This document shows positions 42,302 through 52,842 of a stretch of 55,643 nt of DNA, one piece after another (position 1 is the stretch's first letter; each line of letters starts with the position of its first letter). The notes below the pieces were generated by a model. It was not told the DNA's origin, did no database searches, and saw only the letters and a program-made list of their open reading frames with translations. Source of the DNA: Fragilaria crotonensis. Its lineage: Eukaryota > Bacillariophyta > Fragilariophyceae > Fragilariales > Fragilariaceae. The DNA lies in assembly GCA_022925895.1 (NCBI GenBank), contig JAKSYS010000405.1, positions 1 to 55,643 on the forward strand, read 5' to 3'. The position numbers were made by a program, and so were the translations under genes.

Positions 42302-42856
42302 ATGTCGAGCGGACTCACATTGACACCTACGTACTACTCCGAGTCATTAGGTACGACGGCAGTCTCACCAAACCGCTCGACATGTGATGCTCCTGTAGCG
42401 GCACAAAAAGAACAACGCAAAGGCAAGTTTGGACGATATCGTTCCGCACTTCTAGCAAAGCACCAGAAGCGACGTGCCGAGAATCTTTGTGTTTCCCACG
42501 TCGGAGACAAGGTGCAGCTTTCCATCGACTTTCCAGGAGTCAAGGCCTCTGATTTGAACGTGCGGGTTGAGAACCGAGTCCTCTCCATTTCCGGAATACG
42601 CTATGTCCAAACCGACCACGGCGGTGTACGTCGGATCGAACATCATCGCCGGTTTCACCTTGACGGCGCCATTGACTCGGAGCATATCGAAGCTAATTGG
42701 TCTCACGGGGTCTTGTCCCTGATTGCGCCGTTGCGCCGGAAATCATCGCATCCAATCACTATTCCAGTTACTACCGGTGTTACGCAGGCGCCTGATGCGT
42801 CGAAGGGGATGGATGCTGAACACCCCATCGGATGTAGGAACGCTCTCCGGGAATGA
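42302..42856 (+). CDS. HSP20: Small heat shock protein (HSP20), DKVQLSIDFPGVKAS group
   Basis: This is a 184-residue sHSP with a basic N-terminus (RRAENLCVS preceding the domain). The alpha-crystallin domain is at about residues 63-147: VGDKVQLSIDFPGVKASDLNV, HHRRFHLDGAID, HGVLSLIAP, followed by PITIPVT, an IXI-like motif. It is closest to the gene at 34342 but lacks that gene's long acidic tail. Same strand as, and ~500 bases upstream of, the shortened sHSP at 43360. Confidence 0.9.
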   Translation: MSSGLTLTPTYYSESLGTTAVSPNRSTCDAPVAAQKEQRKGKFGRYRSALLAKHQKRRAENLCVSHVGDKVQLSIDFPGVKASDLNVRVENRVLSISGIRYVQTDHGGVRRIEHHRRFHLDGAIDSEHIEANWSHGVLSLIAPLRRKSSHPITIPVTTGVTQAPDASKGMDAEHPIGCRNALRE

Positions 42857-43238
42857 TGGTGAGGTGTCGCAGTGCAGCCATCCCGTGTGTTAGTCGCTAG
42901 TACCGCGTATGTAGGTAGGTTACTATGCATTCTATACAGTACTTAGGTCAGTACTAATCCCCGTAGTCGATCTATTTTTTTCAAGGTGTACGACTAGTAT
43001 GATAAGATTTGTACAATCGATGAACGGCCTACATTCACGTTCCAACAGTCTCTTTTTTTAGTTTTACGGCAAAGTTCTCACCATTCTACCAACGCCAGCA
43101 GATGGCGCGCTCCTTCCTCTGCCAATGATATTTGACCAAACAACACGACTGGAAACAGCTGACCAGAATCACCCGCTTCCAAAGAAACTCTTCGATTAAA
43201 TGACGGAAGCAAATTGCACAAAGCTTCTCGATGCGACG
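42857..43238. other. Spacer between two plus-strand sHSP genes
   Basis: Contains the 3' flank of the 42.3-kb gene and a short GTAC-rich patch (42900-42990). No ORF is seen. Confidence 0.45.
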
Positions 43239-43285
43239 AGAGCATTCTAAAAAGAAGGAAAGAGCATTCTAAAAAAAGAAGAAAG
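43239..43285. repeat. 22-bp tandem repeat upstream of the last sHSP gene
   Basis: AGAGCATTCTAAAA is repeated at 43239 and 43261, each followed by an A-rich run and GAAGGAA/GAAGAAA. It lies 75-120 bases before the ATG of the next gene. GAA-rich units could contribute weak heat-shock elements, but spacing is not canonical. Confidence 0.6.
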
Positions 43286-43359
43286 TGTTACACCTGACGC
43301 ACTTCACGGTTGTCTCAAATTATGATCCATCTCAAACCTTCTTGGAACCGCACCACGCC

Positions 43360-43743
43360 ATGACATATAACACCAATCATGTTTCAAGACAGATGAGACA
43401 CCGCCTCATTCCTCCTGAAAGGTGGGAATACATCATCCGCCACAAACCTCGAAAAGTGCATCATTACTTGATCGTCGACCGCCCGGACAAGGCACTCCTC
43501 TTTATTCATGTACCAGGTATCAACGCAACTAATTCAAAAGTTCAAGTTGAGGGCAGAATCCTTACAATTCGTTGTCGCAGCTATCTTGGAAAGTTCCATG
43601 TGCACCAAGGCCTTTATGTACGAAATCTTTCGGCGTGCATCGTGGATGGAATCTTGGTTTTGAAGGCACCCAAGGAGCAAGAACAACCTCGATCGAGTTC
43701 AGCAACAATTACACCGTACCATGTCATTCCATCAGAAGCGTGA
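43360..43743 (+). CDS. HSP20: Shortened, divergent small heat shock protein
   Basis: The protein is 127 residues from the first ATG; the frame is open back to a GTG at 43285. It retains the start of the alpha-crystallin domain (DKALLFIHVPGINATNSKVQVEGRILTIRC) and its end (DGILVLKAPKEQ). The middle, which in paralogues contains the beta5-beta6 region, is about a dozen residues shorter. It may be a subfunctional or decaying member; beta6 is the strand used for dimer swapping in plant-type sHSPs, so oligomerisation could differ. Convergent with the cathepsin gene (134 bases). Confidence 0.75.
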   Translation: MTYNTNHVSRQMRHRLIPPERWEYIIRHKPRKVHHYLIVDRPDKALLFIHVPGINATNSKVQVEGRILTIRCRSYLGKFHVHQGLYVRNLSACIVDGILVLKAPKEQEQPRSSSATITPYHVIPSEA

Positions 43744-43877
43744 AACAAATGGCTCCAGCATAGCTCTAGAAAAGCACGACTTGGGATTGACGACGGCATC
43801 ATCACAGCAGATATGACTGTTGTGCCCGACAGTACGCTGACAACGAGAAGTTTCTCGACGATACAATGTCATTAAGA

Positions 43878-45083
43878 TCAGCTTCTCATTAACGTCTCTT
43901 GCGAAATGAATTTTGTTGAACGTAGTTGTTTATGAATGTCGTGTATACGGCGAGATGGGTCCTCATAGGTGTGCTGCTGCATTTTCCCGTGTTCGTCCAC
44001 GATCGTAAATGTCCCTGGTGTCGCCCATACGACGTTTGCTTCGATACCCAACAGGTTCTTACCTAGTTCAATCCGAAAGAATCCCATTTCACCCCAATAC
44101 TCACCCCAGCTGTTGCGCACAATCCAATACTGGACAGTCCCATCCCACCCCCAGCCCACCAAACTGACTCCATGATTGTGGGTGGTGTTGCTCCTCAACT
44201 CTGGTGAATCGTAGAGGATCCCTCCTCGATACTGTTCCAAGGTTGGTCCTGCATAGACACTGGCCTTGACCGGTCCCCGGGCATATATTTCCGCTTGAAT
44301 GGCCATCACAATGTTATTCTCATCATCGTCATGATTGTTGTTGTTGTCGATGGAGCGAGACGAGTAGGTTCCATATTCGGCAATGGTGGCATTGGGAAAC
44401 AATCCGTGGGGACGGCCGTGCAAGTTCCATTCGGAGCACAGGTGCGACAAATATTGATTGGAGAACACGACGTATCAATCTGGGGACAGAAACCAAAGGG
44501 TGAATCGGAGGAACATGCAAGGTAGGGTTGACAGGTGGCGTATGGGACGTAACCAATATCGTTCTTGATGAATTGGTAGGCACGCAGTGCCGATCCTCCC
44601 AAACAGCTTCCTGCCCGTTTATGACCACCACAATTGAGGAGGAATTGAATCGATAGATTAATGTTTGTGGGAGATTGTGGATGTGCAATTTTGATGCGAT
44701 CGGCCAGGGAACTCATGGAGGAATGCGCCCAACAGTCTCCGCAGTATTGGGGTATGTGTTGATTGAGCATGTGCGTCAAGTACGACGTCCCGTTGACATT
44801 ACTCCAAGAAAAGGCCAATGGAAGGCTTCGAATATACGACTTGGGGAGTGGACTTGTATAATCGTTCTCGATGGTATTGCCTTCCATTGTCTGAACAAGA
44901 ATGCGGCAACAGGGCATGGTTGAGGCGATGAATGCGATGATGTGACAAATCAATTTTCTGTATAGTTGTGATCAATCGCTGGATCATGCTCACCATTTCT
45001 ATTCCCTTAGTTCCAGGAGCGAGGAGTAGCGCGAGGATCGCAACAAGAAGCCATGGTACATGGGGCTGATATCGCCGGTTCAT
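43878..45083 (-). CDS. Cathepsin Z/X-like papain-family cysteine protease (1 intron, one frame break)
   Basis: This is a C1A peptidase predicted to enter the secretory or lysosomal route. Exon 1 (45083-44994) encodes 30 residues with a signal peptide (WLLVAILALLLAP). A 103-bp phase-0 intron (44993-44891) has a GTGAGC donor and a TTGTTCAG acceptor. Exon 2 carries a short pro-region, then NQHIPQYCGDCWAHSS (catalytic Cys, and the HIP motif diagnostic of cathepsin X/Z), NHGVSLVGWG (catalytic His) and VRNSWGEYWGE (catalytic Asn). An Asn/Asp-rich insertion (DNNNNHDDDENN) precedes EIYARGP. The frame changes once near 44408, in a run of four G (plus strand); with one added base the spliced length is 368 codons. 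The 5' exon is my reconstruction from splice signals and frame. Confidence 0.85.
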
Positions 45084-45651
45084 CTTGCCATCATGTATGC
45101 ATACTGGCACTTGACTGCCAGCAACAGCCTTTCGTGGGTCAGAGATGTGGTGAGTGGTAGTACTTGTAGACTACTATGATTGATGTATCCGTAAAATATC
45201 CGTATGCATACCTGATGATTGACAACTTCATTTACAGCAGGGGTCACAGAGGATGGTATTGTACTGGTACTACAGGTATTAGTAGCACTCGTACTTCGAA
45301 TGCATAGCATCCGTATTCCTTTCACGAATATATGACAGTACAGCGCCAATTTCGTACTCCAGTACTCCCGCACTATGCCGGGATAGAATAAAGATTCTGT
45401 TTTGAGTTGTTCTTGTTTTATCTTTTATACAAGTCCAGTGTCCAGTCCTACGGTACTTGTATGGTCTTTTTTCTGTCCTATGCATGTATGGTTCATGTTC
45501 AGGTTTACATAATGAGGAGGACAACAACTTGAATAGAGTCAAGGTCACGAGAGACGAGCGAGTTCCAATACAACCGGATTACTCAATCTCCAAAGTTAAT
45601 CAACTTTCCAGGTACTCTCCTACTACCTGTAGCAACAATTGAGATCAAGAG
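45084..45651. promoter_or_regulatory. Divergent upstream region, protease and methyltransferase
   Basis: Head-to-head spacer of 568 bases with GTACTG/GTACTACAG palindromic strings near 45260-45300. No ORF or clear TATA box is seen. Confidence 0.4.
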
Positions 45652-46873
45652 ATGAAGGTCGTTCAACGGGAAAATAAACAAAGCATGAAAGGATGGTTCT
45701 ACTTGTGCTGCGTCTTGATACTATCCAACGTGCTTGTTTATCAAATTGCAACATCCACCTCTGTAATCCACACTTCTGACGAGACGATGGTACTCAGTCC
45801 GCTGTCCATGTCTCGTGGTCAGCAGATGCTTGCGTCATCAACTCCAGATGAAGTATTGCGCAATCCGATGTCCATTCCTCGAGGTCAGGCCAAGGCATTG
45901 CCGTCGATTCGACAAGCTGGGAAAGAAGATGTTGTGAAACGAGATATATACGGTGGAGCTGGCGACAAGAAACATTTAGGCGGATTTACGGATATTGATA
46001 CGGCAGGAATATCTCCACGTGCTTGGAAATGGATGGTCCAGCGGCTCAACATTCAATCTGTGTTGGACGTTGGGTGTGGACGAGGAATTAGTACAACCTG
46101 GTTTCTCTTTCATGGCCTTTCCGCACTTTGCGTGGAGGGATCTCATGATGCTCGTGAAAAAACAATGTTACCCGATCCTGACAACCAAATGGTGGAGCAT
46201 GACTTTGCTCGAGGTCCCTGGTGGCCCGGAAGGACCTTTGATGCGGTGTGGTGTGTGGAATTTCTGGAACATGTAAGTGTTTTCGTGCCGTTAGGCGTCG
46301 AACTCTAGTTGGTATGTGCATGCCGTGGCTCGTGCTCAAAGCAGTTCATTTGTATTGGTAGGTTGGTCGGAATTTTCATCAAAACTACCTTCCCGCGTTC
46401 CGAAAGGCGGGCATCATTTTTGTTACGCATTCCATCAATGGTGGATGGCATCATGTGGAAGTTCATCGGGCCACCTGGTGGCGGATCAAGATGGAATCCT
46501 ATGGTTTCCAGTACAGAAATGACTTGACCATGGAAATTCGTACCCTGGTGTGGAACGAAACACATGCTCGTGACAAGGGATAGCACCCAATGGCAAACCC
46601 ATCGGAGCACCGCATATTCACGCCAACATGATGGTGTTTATGAATCCTCTTGTGACGGCACTGCCGGAACATTCTCACTTGTTTTATGAACCTGGATGCT
46701 TTGAAAGTCGCAAAAATGGTGTTTTGAGCCTGAGGGATTGCGGCATTGGACCGACAGGAGACAATGAAACCCCTTTACCTCCATCGTACAAGCCACTTGT
46801 GTTGACCAAGGAGCAAGATGATCAATGGTTCGATTGGGTGAAGGAGAGAGTCAAGCCTTATGTACCAGAGTGA
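45652..46873 (+). CDS. Membrane-anchored SAM-dependent methyltransferase-like protein (1 intron, one frame break)
   Basis: The predicted protein is a type II membrane protein. The N-terminal anchor is WFYLCCVLILSNVLVYQIA (residues ~16-34), followed by a Ser/Pro linker with two related RGQ segments. A class-I methyltransferase fold follows, with motif I VLDVGCGRGIST (~residue 135), the acidic end of strand 2 in CVEGSHD, and DAVWCVEFLEHV. Exon 1 ends at 46272 on a GTAAGT donor; an 89-bp phase-0 intron ends at 46361 (GGTAG), and exon 2 continues VGRNFHQNYLPAFRKAG and GGWHHVEVH. The frame breaks once near 46577 (GGG run), after which APHIHANMMVFMNP continues in the next frame. With one added base it is 378 codons. 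The substrate is unknown; a Golgi or secretory location is inferred from the anchor. Confidence 0.78.
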
Positions 46874-47207
46874 CGGCAGTAGAGAGTGACTTCATCGTGT
46901 TGAAGATCAATGATGGTTTTGTTTTGGTCGCGATCCGAACGCCCAGTTGGATGGCTCCGTCATGCAAGTCCTTCCTGACGCCTGGCGTCAAGCGAGCGAG
47001 GATGAGAGTTCATCTTTCCCAAAAGCACTGCCTGGTCAGTTGTCGCCCTGACGTACTCTTAATGACGAACATGGAAATAGTCGTATTGCTGCTCTGATTC
47101 GCAAACTACGGTAGGTCGTCTGCCTCATGGACACTCGCCAAATCGACTGCACCATGAGCATCCAAATAAATGAAAACGCGTCGACAACATATGCGCATAT
47201 AGTGTTT
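46874..47207. other. Convergent 3' spacer
   Basis: 334 bases between the stops of the methyltransferase and phosphoesterase genes. No ORF or repeat of note is seen. Confidence 0.5.
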
Positions 47208-48784
47208 TTATATTAATTCGTTATCATTCGCCGTAGTTGGCGTCACGGTGGGCGATCGCTGTACGTCCTCGACGTGCACCACATCAGGGACATCATAATC
47301 ATGCGCCCGTCGTCGGCAGCAAGGCAGATACAGGTATAAAATACATGCCAACGCTGCCATTCCCACGACTGCCAACGCAATCTTGGCTGCATCCGGGACG
47401 TGACCGCCGCTTGGATGTTGTGGTGCTCCATATCGGCACTCGTTAAAGGCATCACTCGAGTTGGTGGTAAAGGTGCAGTACCAATCCATGGAACACGAGT
47501 CAACGCCACTTTCCAGGCAGGTTTGCATGTAATGAGAGTAGACGCCGCATTTGTAGTTGAACAAAAATTTGGTCAGAACTACTGGATCCTGATTATGAAT
47601 CGGGTCGATAATACCCTTTTGAATGCTGGATATAGAGAGATCGTCCAAATCATACTCTTCCACCGTCGAGTAGAGTTTTGACCAGCCCGTCGCCGAGGTA
47701 TCTGACAGGTTGAGAATGTAGGAATCCACATCTTCCAGTAGACCATTTGAAGTTTGATAATGTATGACTTGATAGGCGGGATTGTTGTTGTACACTGGCG
47801 TTATGGCTGGTCCCAAGAATGTGAGGAGTGTCGTGGATGGGACGACGCGAAACTCAATGTCATGAAAGTGCCCAAACAACTGTGCTCTGATTTTCGAAGC
47901 GTACATTTCGACAATCTCATGATACAGTAACCGATATTTCTCATCCCACATGTCCTTGTGGCCGTAGCTGGATACTGTGGGTGGTATGTGACCCACAATG
48001 TACACATTATCGTAGGATTGTAATTCTCGCTGTAACCATGTGAACTGATCAAAGGGTCGCTATTAAAATCTGGGAATTTCGGCGTATGTTCGACGCTGTA
48101 TACGACCGTGTTCAAAGATACGACCCGAATGTTGCCTATGGTTCGGGCATAATAGCCTCCGTATCGAAAGAGGGTAGCTTCATCTTCCGATATGACTCCT
48201 AAATCCAACAATGTATCCCCAATCAACTTCAACTGTGACGAATTGGGATCTTCGACAATATCCAAGTAATAATCTGGTAGAACATCATTGTTTCCCAAAA
48301 CTGGCAAAATGATGGTCCCCGGCGATAGATTCGCCTGCAGTTCCCTCGTGACATTCCATAGGATGGGCAACAGTGCTTGGCTCACGGAATCTGCAACTTG
48401 ATCCAACCCATGTCGGGAAGAATCACCTGTAATCACGACAAAGGATGAATTGTGCGATGCCACAGACGCCATGGCACTTTGAATCAAACTCCAAGGCGAA
48501 TCGCAACCATATTTGGCAGTCGTTGTGGAAGTCGTCGTCGTCGTGCCATTTGAACATGTGGAAGTTGACATGGCAAAGGCTTTCGGCGTTCCAAAGTGTG
48601 GATCGTAGTGAATGTCACTCATCCAGACGAAGGATGAAGACATTGTGTTTGGTAGCAATAGATGTAGAAGCTTCGAAACAAGGATGTATACGGCTAGTAC
48701 AAGGTTGCCATTGTGAACAGTGTCAAAGATCACGATGTCGCCTCTACTAGGTACAAGTACCAGCGTACTACTCGTACTACACAT
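47208..48784 (-). CDS. Acid sphingomyelinase/endopolyphosphatase-like metallophosphoesterase (one frame break)
   Basis: This is a calcineurin-like phosphoesterase with the complete dinuclear-metal set: SDIHYDPH (DxH), VITGDSSRHG (GD), LGNNDVLPDYY (GNxD), VGHIPP (GH) and FGHFHD (GHxH). GNND followed by P and an aromatic is typical of the PPN1/ASMase-like subgroup, which cleaves phosphoesters or polyphosphate in acidic compartments. The C-terminal region is Cys-rich, followed by a TM helix (ALAVVGMAALACILYLYL) and a basic then acidic tail, giving a type I topology. The start is uncertain: 48784 gives an upstream hydrophobic stretch that may act as a signal sequence; 48643 gives MSSSFVWMSDIHYD directly. 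The frame changes once near 48054 (GGG run on the plus strand); with one added base it is 526 codons. Confidence 0.83.
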
Positions 48785-49117
48785 GAATGTCCACACCAGT
48801 CCCACTGTGCACTGTGCACTGGTTACGTAGATGTACTCCTCCTACTACCGTATGTAGAGTCTGCACGCATACTGTATACTGTAGAACTATTGGAATATGT
48901 ACTGTACGTTAGTCACACGGTACAATGGCGATTCGATCGCAACACAACTGAGTCTTGACATGAAAAAATATTTCCTTTGGAAGAAATATTTCGCAACACT
49001 AGTGCACTGCTTGACGTCAGTCAGGGAACAACTGCTCACTGGTTCTCCTATAAAGTAGTGCATCGTCTTGTCGAGAATAGAACCAGGTAGTAACCAAGAG
49101 GCCTTGTCTCATTCATC
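48785..49117. promoter_or_regulatory. Bidirectional promoter region, phosphoesterase and myosin
   Basis: This is a 333-base head-to-head spacer. A TATAAA string lies at 49049-49054, 64 bases before the myosin ATG. An inverted repeat with 9-bp arms, AAATATTTC (48966-48974) and GAAATATTT (48983-48991), could form a hairpin or bind a dimeric factor. The half near the phosphoesterase start is rich in GTACTA/GTACCA strings. Confidence 0.5.
49049..49054 (+). promoter_or_regulatory. Candidate TATA box of the myosin gene
   Basis: TATAAA in the sequence CTCCTATAAAGTAG, 64 bases upstream of the myosin ATG, in a non-coding divergent spacer. It is judged by sequence and position only. Confidence 0.4.
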
Positions 49118-52100
49118 ATGGCCGAACGCAGTATAATCTGGGTGAGAGGAGATTTGATTGCATCTGCCTCGTCGACAACTGCTGTTTCTCCTACCAGTAG
49201 TTGGAAGAAGAGCCTAGGAGACGTTGCCACAGATGCCAGTCCAACCAAGTTCCGTTGGGTTCAATGTTACTTATTGGGTGGAAGTGTGACGGATCCAGAA
49301 CTATCGATTGAAGTTGCCTCAGCATCCAATGAATTTGAAGTTGGACAAAGGGCCACCATATCGACCAACTTGGTGCCTGGGGCCGTTCTCATGGGGAACG
49401 ACCTCGGGCCGCCTCCGAGTGACTTGATTACTTTGACCCACCTTCATGAACCGTCGGTAGTGTACAGCTTGCAGAAGCGATACGAATCGGACACCATCTA
49501 CACGTCTACAGGTCCCATTCTACTGGCTTTGAATCCCTTCAAATCATTACCCGGTTTGTACAACGAAGACAAAATGATGACATACTGGAGACATGGAGAA
49601 GGGATGGAGAGAGATCCAGTGGATCCACATGTCTACGCAAGTGCTGATCTTGCCTTTCGTCAAATGCTAATTGGAATTGAATTGAATCAGGCCAATCAAA
49701 CAAAGAACAACAATACATATCCTACAATTGCAACCGACCCACCGGATACGAATACAGGTCTCGTGGACCAATCGATATTGGTATCGGGCGAATCGGGAGC
49801 TGGAAAGACTGTCACCACCAAGCACATTATGAAATACTTGGCATCCGTATCCGAGCGCAATGCAGAACATGACAAACGACGCCGTGCTCCCTCCCCAGGA
49901 CGAGGCGACATGGATGCTCCTCGCCGATCGCAATCGCTACGATTGAGTCGTGGAACGAGTTGGAAGGCTGGGGCGCATATTGAAGAAAAGAGTACGTTGG
50001 AATACGACTAAAATGCCTGGCCGACAGCATGTTTTCGATACGTGTTTGTATCTCACACCTCGTTTGTGCTCTTGTTGAATGTATCCAAAATTGCGTTGGC
50101 AGTCCTCGAATCCACCCCCATTCTAGAATCCTTCGGAAACGCTCGTACGATTCGAAATGACAATTCGTCTCGTTTTGGAAAATTCATCGAGCTGCAATTC
50201 AAGCAGACAGGATCGCTCATTGGTGCAGTTGTGGATACGTACCTGCTGGAAAAGGTTCGTCTGGTGCACCAGTCACCGGGAGAACGCAATTTTCACATCT
50301 TTTATGAAATGTTATCTGCCCTCAACGACGAAGAACGCGAGGCGTACTACTTGCAAGATTACACAGCACAAGATTTCAAGCTTACGAACCAATCGGGAAC
50401 ATATGATAGGCGAGATGGAGTGGATGACGCTGTCGTGTATGACAAACTTGCCGTTTGTAAGTTGACAATGTGGCGAATTCTGTTCAACGTCAATTTCTGC
50501 CTTCATCTAATAACTCGTATCCATGATCAGCGATGAGTACATTGGGCATCGATGCCAAGACTCAAGAAGATATCTTTCGATGCACTATATCATTTCTGCA
50601 CGCGTCCAATCTGACGTTTCGGGTTGTTGACGATGATTCCTGTCTGCTCGATGAATCGAATCCTCATCTGGAACCAGTTTTGAAATTGTTGGGGCTGGAG
50701 AAGAATGAATTCGAAAATGCACTGTGCCAGTTTGAAATAGAAGCTGGAAGTACCTCTTATTCGCGCACCGTCAATCAAGAAGGCGCGCAAAAGGGGCTTG
50801 AGGCGCTCATCAAATCCACGTATGGATCAATGTTCAACTTTATCGTTCAGTCCATCAACAAAAAGATCGACTTCAAGGTGACGAAAGGGGAAATGGGTGT
50901 CAGCAAGGCAGCGTTTATTGGAGTGCTGGACATTTTCGGATTTGAGTCTTTCAATATCAATTCCTTTGAACAATTGTGCATTAACTATTGCAACGAAGCG
51001 CTCCAGCAGCAGTTCAATCGCTACGTGTTCATGACGGAACAAGAGGAATACAAAAAAGAGGGAATAGCATGGGAGTTCATCGAATTTCCGGATAATCAGG
51101 ACGTGATCGATTTGATTGACAAGCGCGGAGAAGGCATTATTCCGATCTTGACCGATCAGTGTCGCACAACTCGTGGATCAGACAAGTCCTTCGCTGAGGC
51201 GCTTTATTCTCGTTGTGAGAAACATCCTCGCTTCCAAGCGCCTTCCTTGACGAAAGGAAAGAAGCAGTTCATCGTCAACCATTATGCCGGTCCAGTGACC
51301 TACAATTATGAAGGCTTTGTAGAGAAAAACAAGGATGAAATTCCTCGAGGAGCCTCAACCCTTTTGGAGGGGTCGACGATTGGCTTTGTCCAGTTGTTGG
51401 GGAAAATTGGCGCCGCTCAAACAAGCGCTGGGACAGGCCGCGCCACCAAGCGCCCGACGGCAGGAGGTCAGTTTACGCGCCAATTGAGTGAGCTGCGTAA
51501 GCGAATCGACTTCACGTCACCCCATTACATCCGTTGTCTGAAGCCAAATCAGTCGCTCAAGCCAAATGACTTTGACCAGGCTATGATTGCCGACCAGCTT
51601 CGCTATGCTGGAGTGTTGGAAGCGATTCGCGTTTCTCGTGTTGGCTATTCCCAGCGTTATACGCACGAGACATTCCTTAGTCGATATCGGTTTATTGCTC
51701 TGGCTGAATTGGAACGAGCGTCGAATAAAGTGGATACCTTGGTTAATGCAATCGCGAAGAAGATATATTCGTCGGAGCATCCGAATGCTGCATTGCCTTC
51801 AAATCTCTTGGACGCCGTCGGTATTCAGCACGGCCTTACCAAAGTATTTCTTCGCCAGCCAGCCTTCGAATACATGGAGAGTTTCCGCACACAGCAGCTC
51901 AATGTAGCGGCCACCAGGTGCCAAGCCCTGGCACGCCGATTCCTGTGTCGTAAGCGTTACTTGGAAATCCTCAATTGGATCGTTTTGGGCCAGGCATGTG
52001 GTCGTCGATTCTTGGCACGCAAACATATGATTCAACTCCGTCGAGAAAAGTCTGCGACGACAGTGCAACGTCAATATCGTATGTGGTACAATCGCGAGAA

Positions 52101-52800
52101 ATTTCTCGAAAAGAAATGGCTCGCTGTGTGGTGTCAAAGAATGGCGAGAGGCAAGGCTGGTCGAGTGAAATTCCACGAAGCCTTGGAGCATCGAAAGGAG
52201 GAGTTGGCTCTGAAGGAGCGCCAGAGAAAAGCAGCATCCTCCGTTCAGAGTTTATACCGAGGAAATGTCGCAAGGAAGAATGTTCTGGAAATGAGGCAAC
52301 AGCAAACAAGCGAAGCAGTTGTCGACGAGGCGCAATCAGAGGCAGTTATGGTTCTGAAGAAGCAGTCAGAGAAGGCAGCTTTGCAGGCCGATAAAGCAGC
52401 TGCCGTTGCGGTTCAGACAAAGCACGAGCGCAAGATCGAGATCGACGCTCTCCGGCACGAACTCGATGGTGTGAGCTCCGCTGCGGCCAATGCCAAGTTA
52501 ATGGCAGAAGAGATCGCCAGTGTCAGGGCGGAAGCAGAATTATTACGTAAGGAGCTTGAGTTGTCGAAGGCAGAGACGGAACGAGCAAAATCTCGACTCT
52601 TGGCTGTTGAGAGCGAAAACCAAGCACTGAAGGCCAAGCTCAAGAATGGGGGACATTTTGAGACATACAAGAGCACTCGCTTTGAAGAACACGGGGATCT
52701 GCTACAGCTGGACGAGCGTATTAACAACTTTGCCCTGAGAAGTAAGCAGGGACGAAAGGATCTTGATGCACTGGTTCAATCGTTGGCAATCTTGAGATGA
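49118..52800 (+). CDS. Myosin heavy chain, class unassigned (2 introns)
   Basis: This is an actin-based motor of 1165 residues after splicing exons 49118-49991, 50103-50456 and 50531-52800. Intron 1 (111 bp, GTACGT donor) and intron 2 (74 bp, GTAAGT donor) are both phase 1, and all motor motifs fall into frame after removal. Motifs are the P-loop GESGAGKT (~223), switch I NDNSSRFGKF (~310), switch II DIFGFESF (~543) and HYIRCLKPN (~739, near the actin site). A neck with several IQ-like repeats (AATRCQALARRFLCRKRYLE onward) spans ~868-995. A single short coiled coil (~1005-1115) and a ~50-residue tail follow. There is no FYVE, PH, MyTH4 or FERM domain. An Arg/Ser-rich insertion sits shortly after the P-loop helix. 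It ends 42 bases from the convergent glycosyltransferase. Confidence 0.93.
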
Positions 52801-52842
52801 AACCTAAAGTCGTCGTTGTTGTTGTTGTTGTACGGCAATGGC

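Noticed and set aside
49992-50530. Myosin read as three separate genes
   Set aside because: The open frames join through two GT-AG introns that bring P-loop, switch I and switch II into a single frame.
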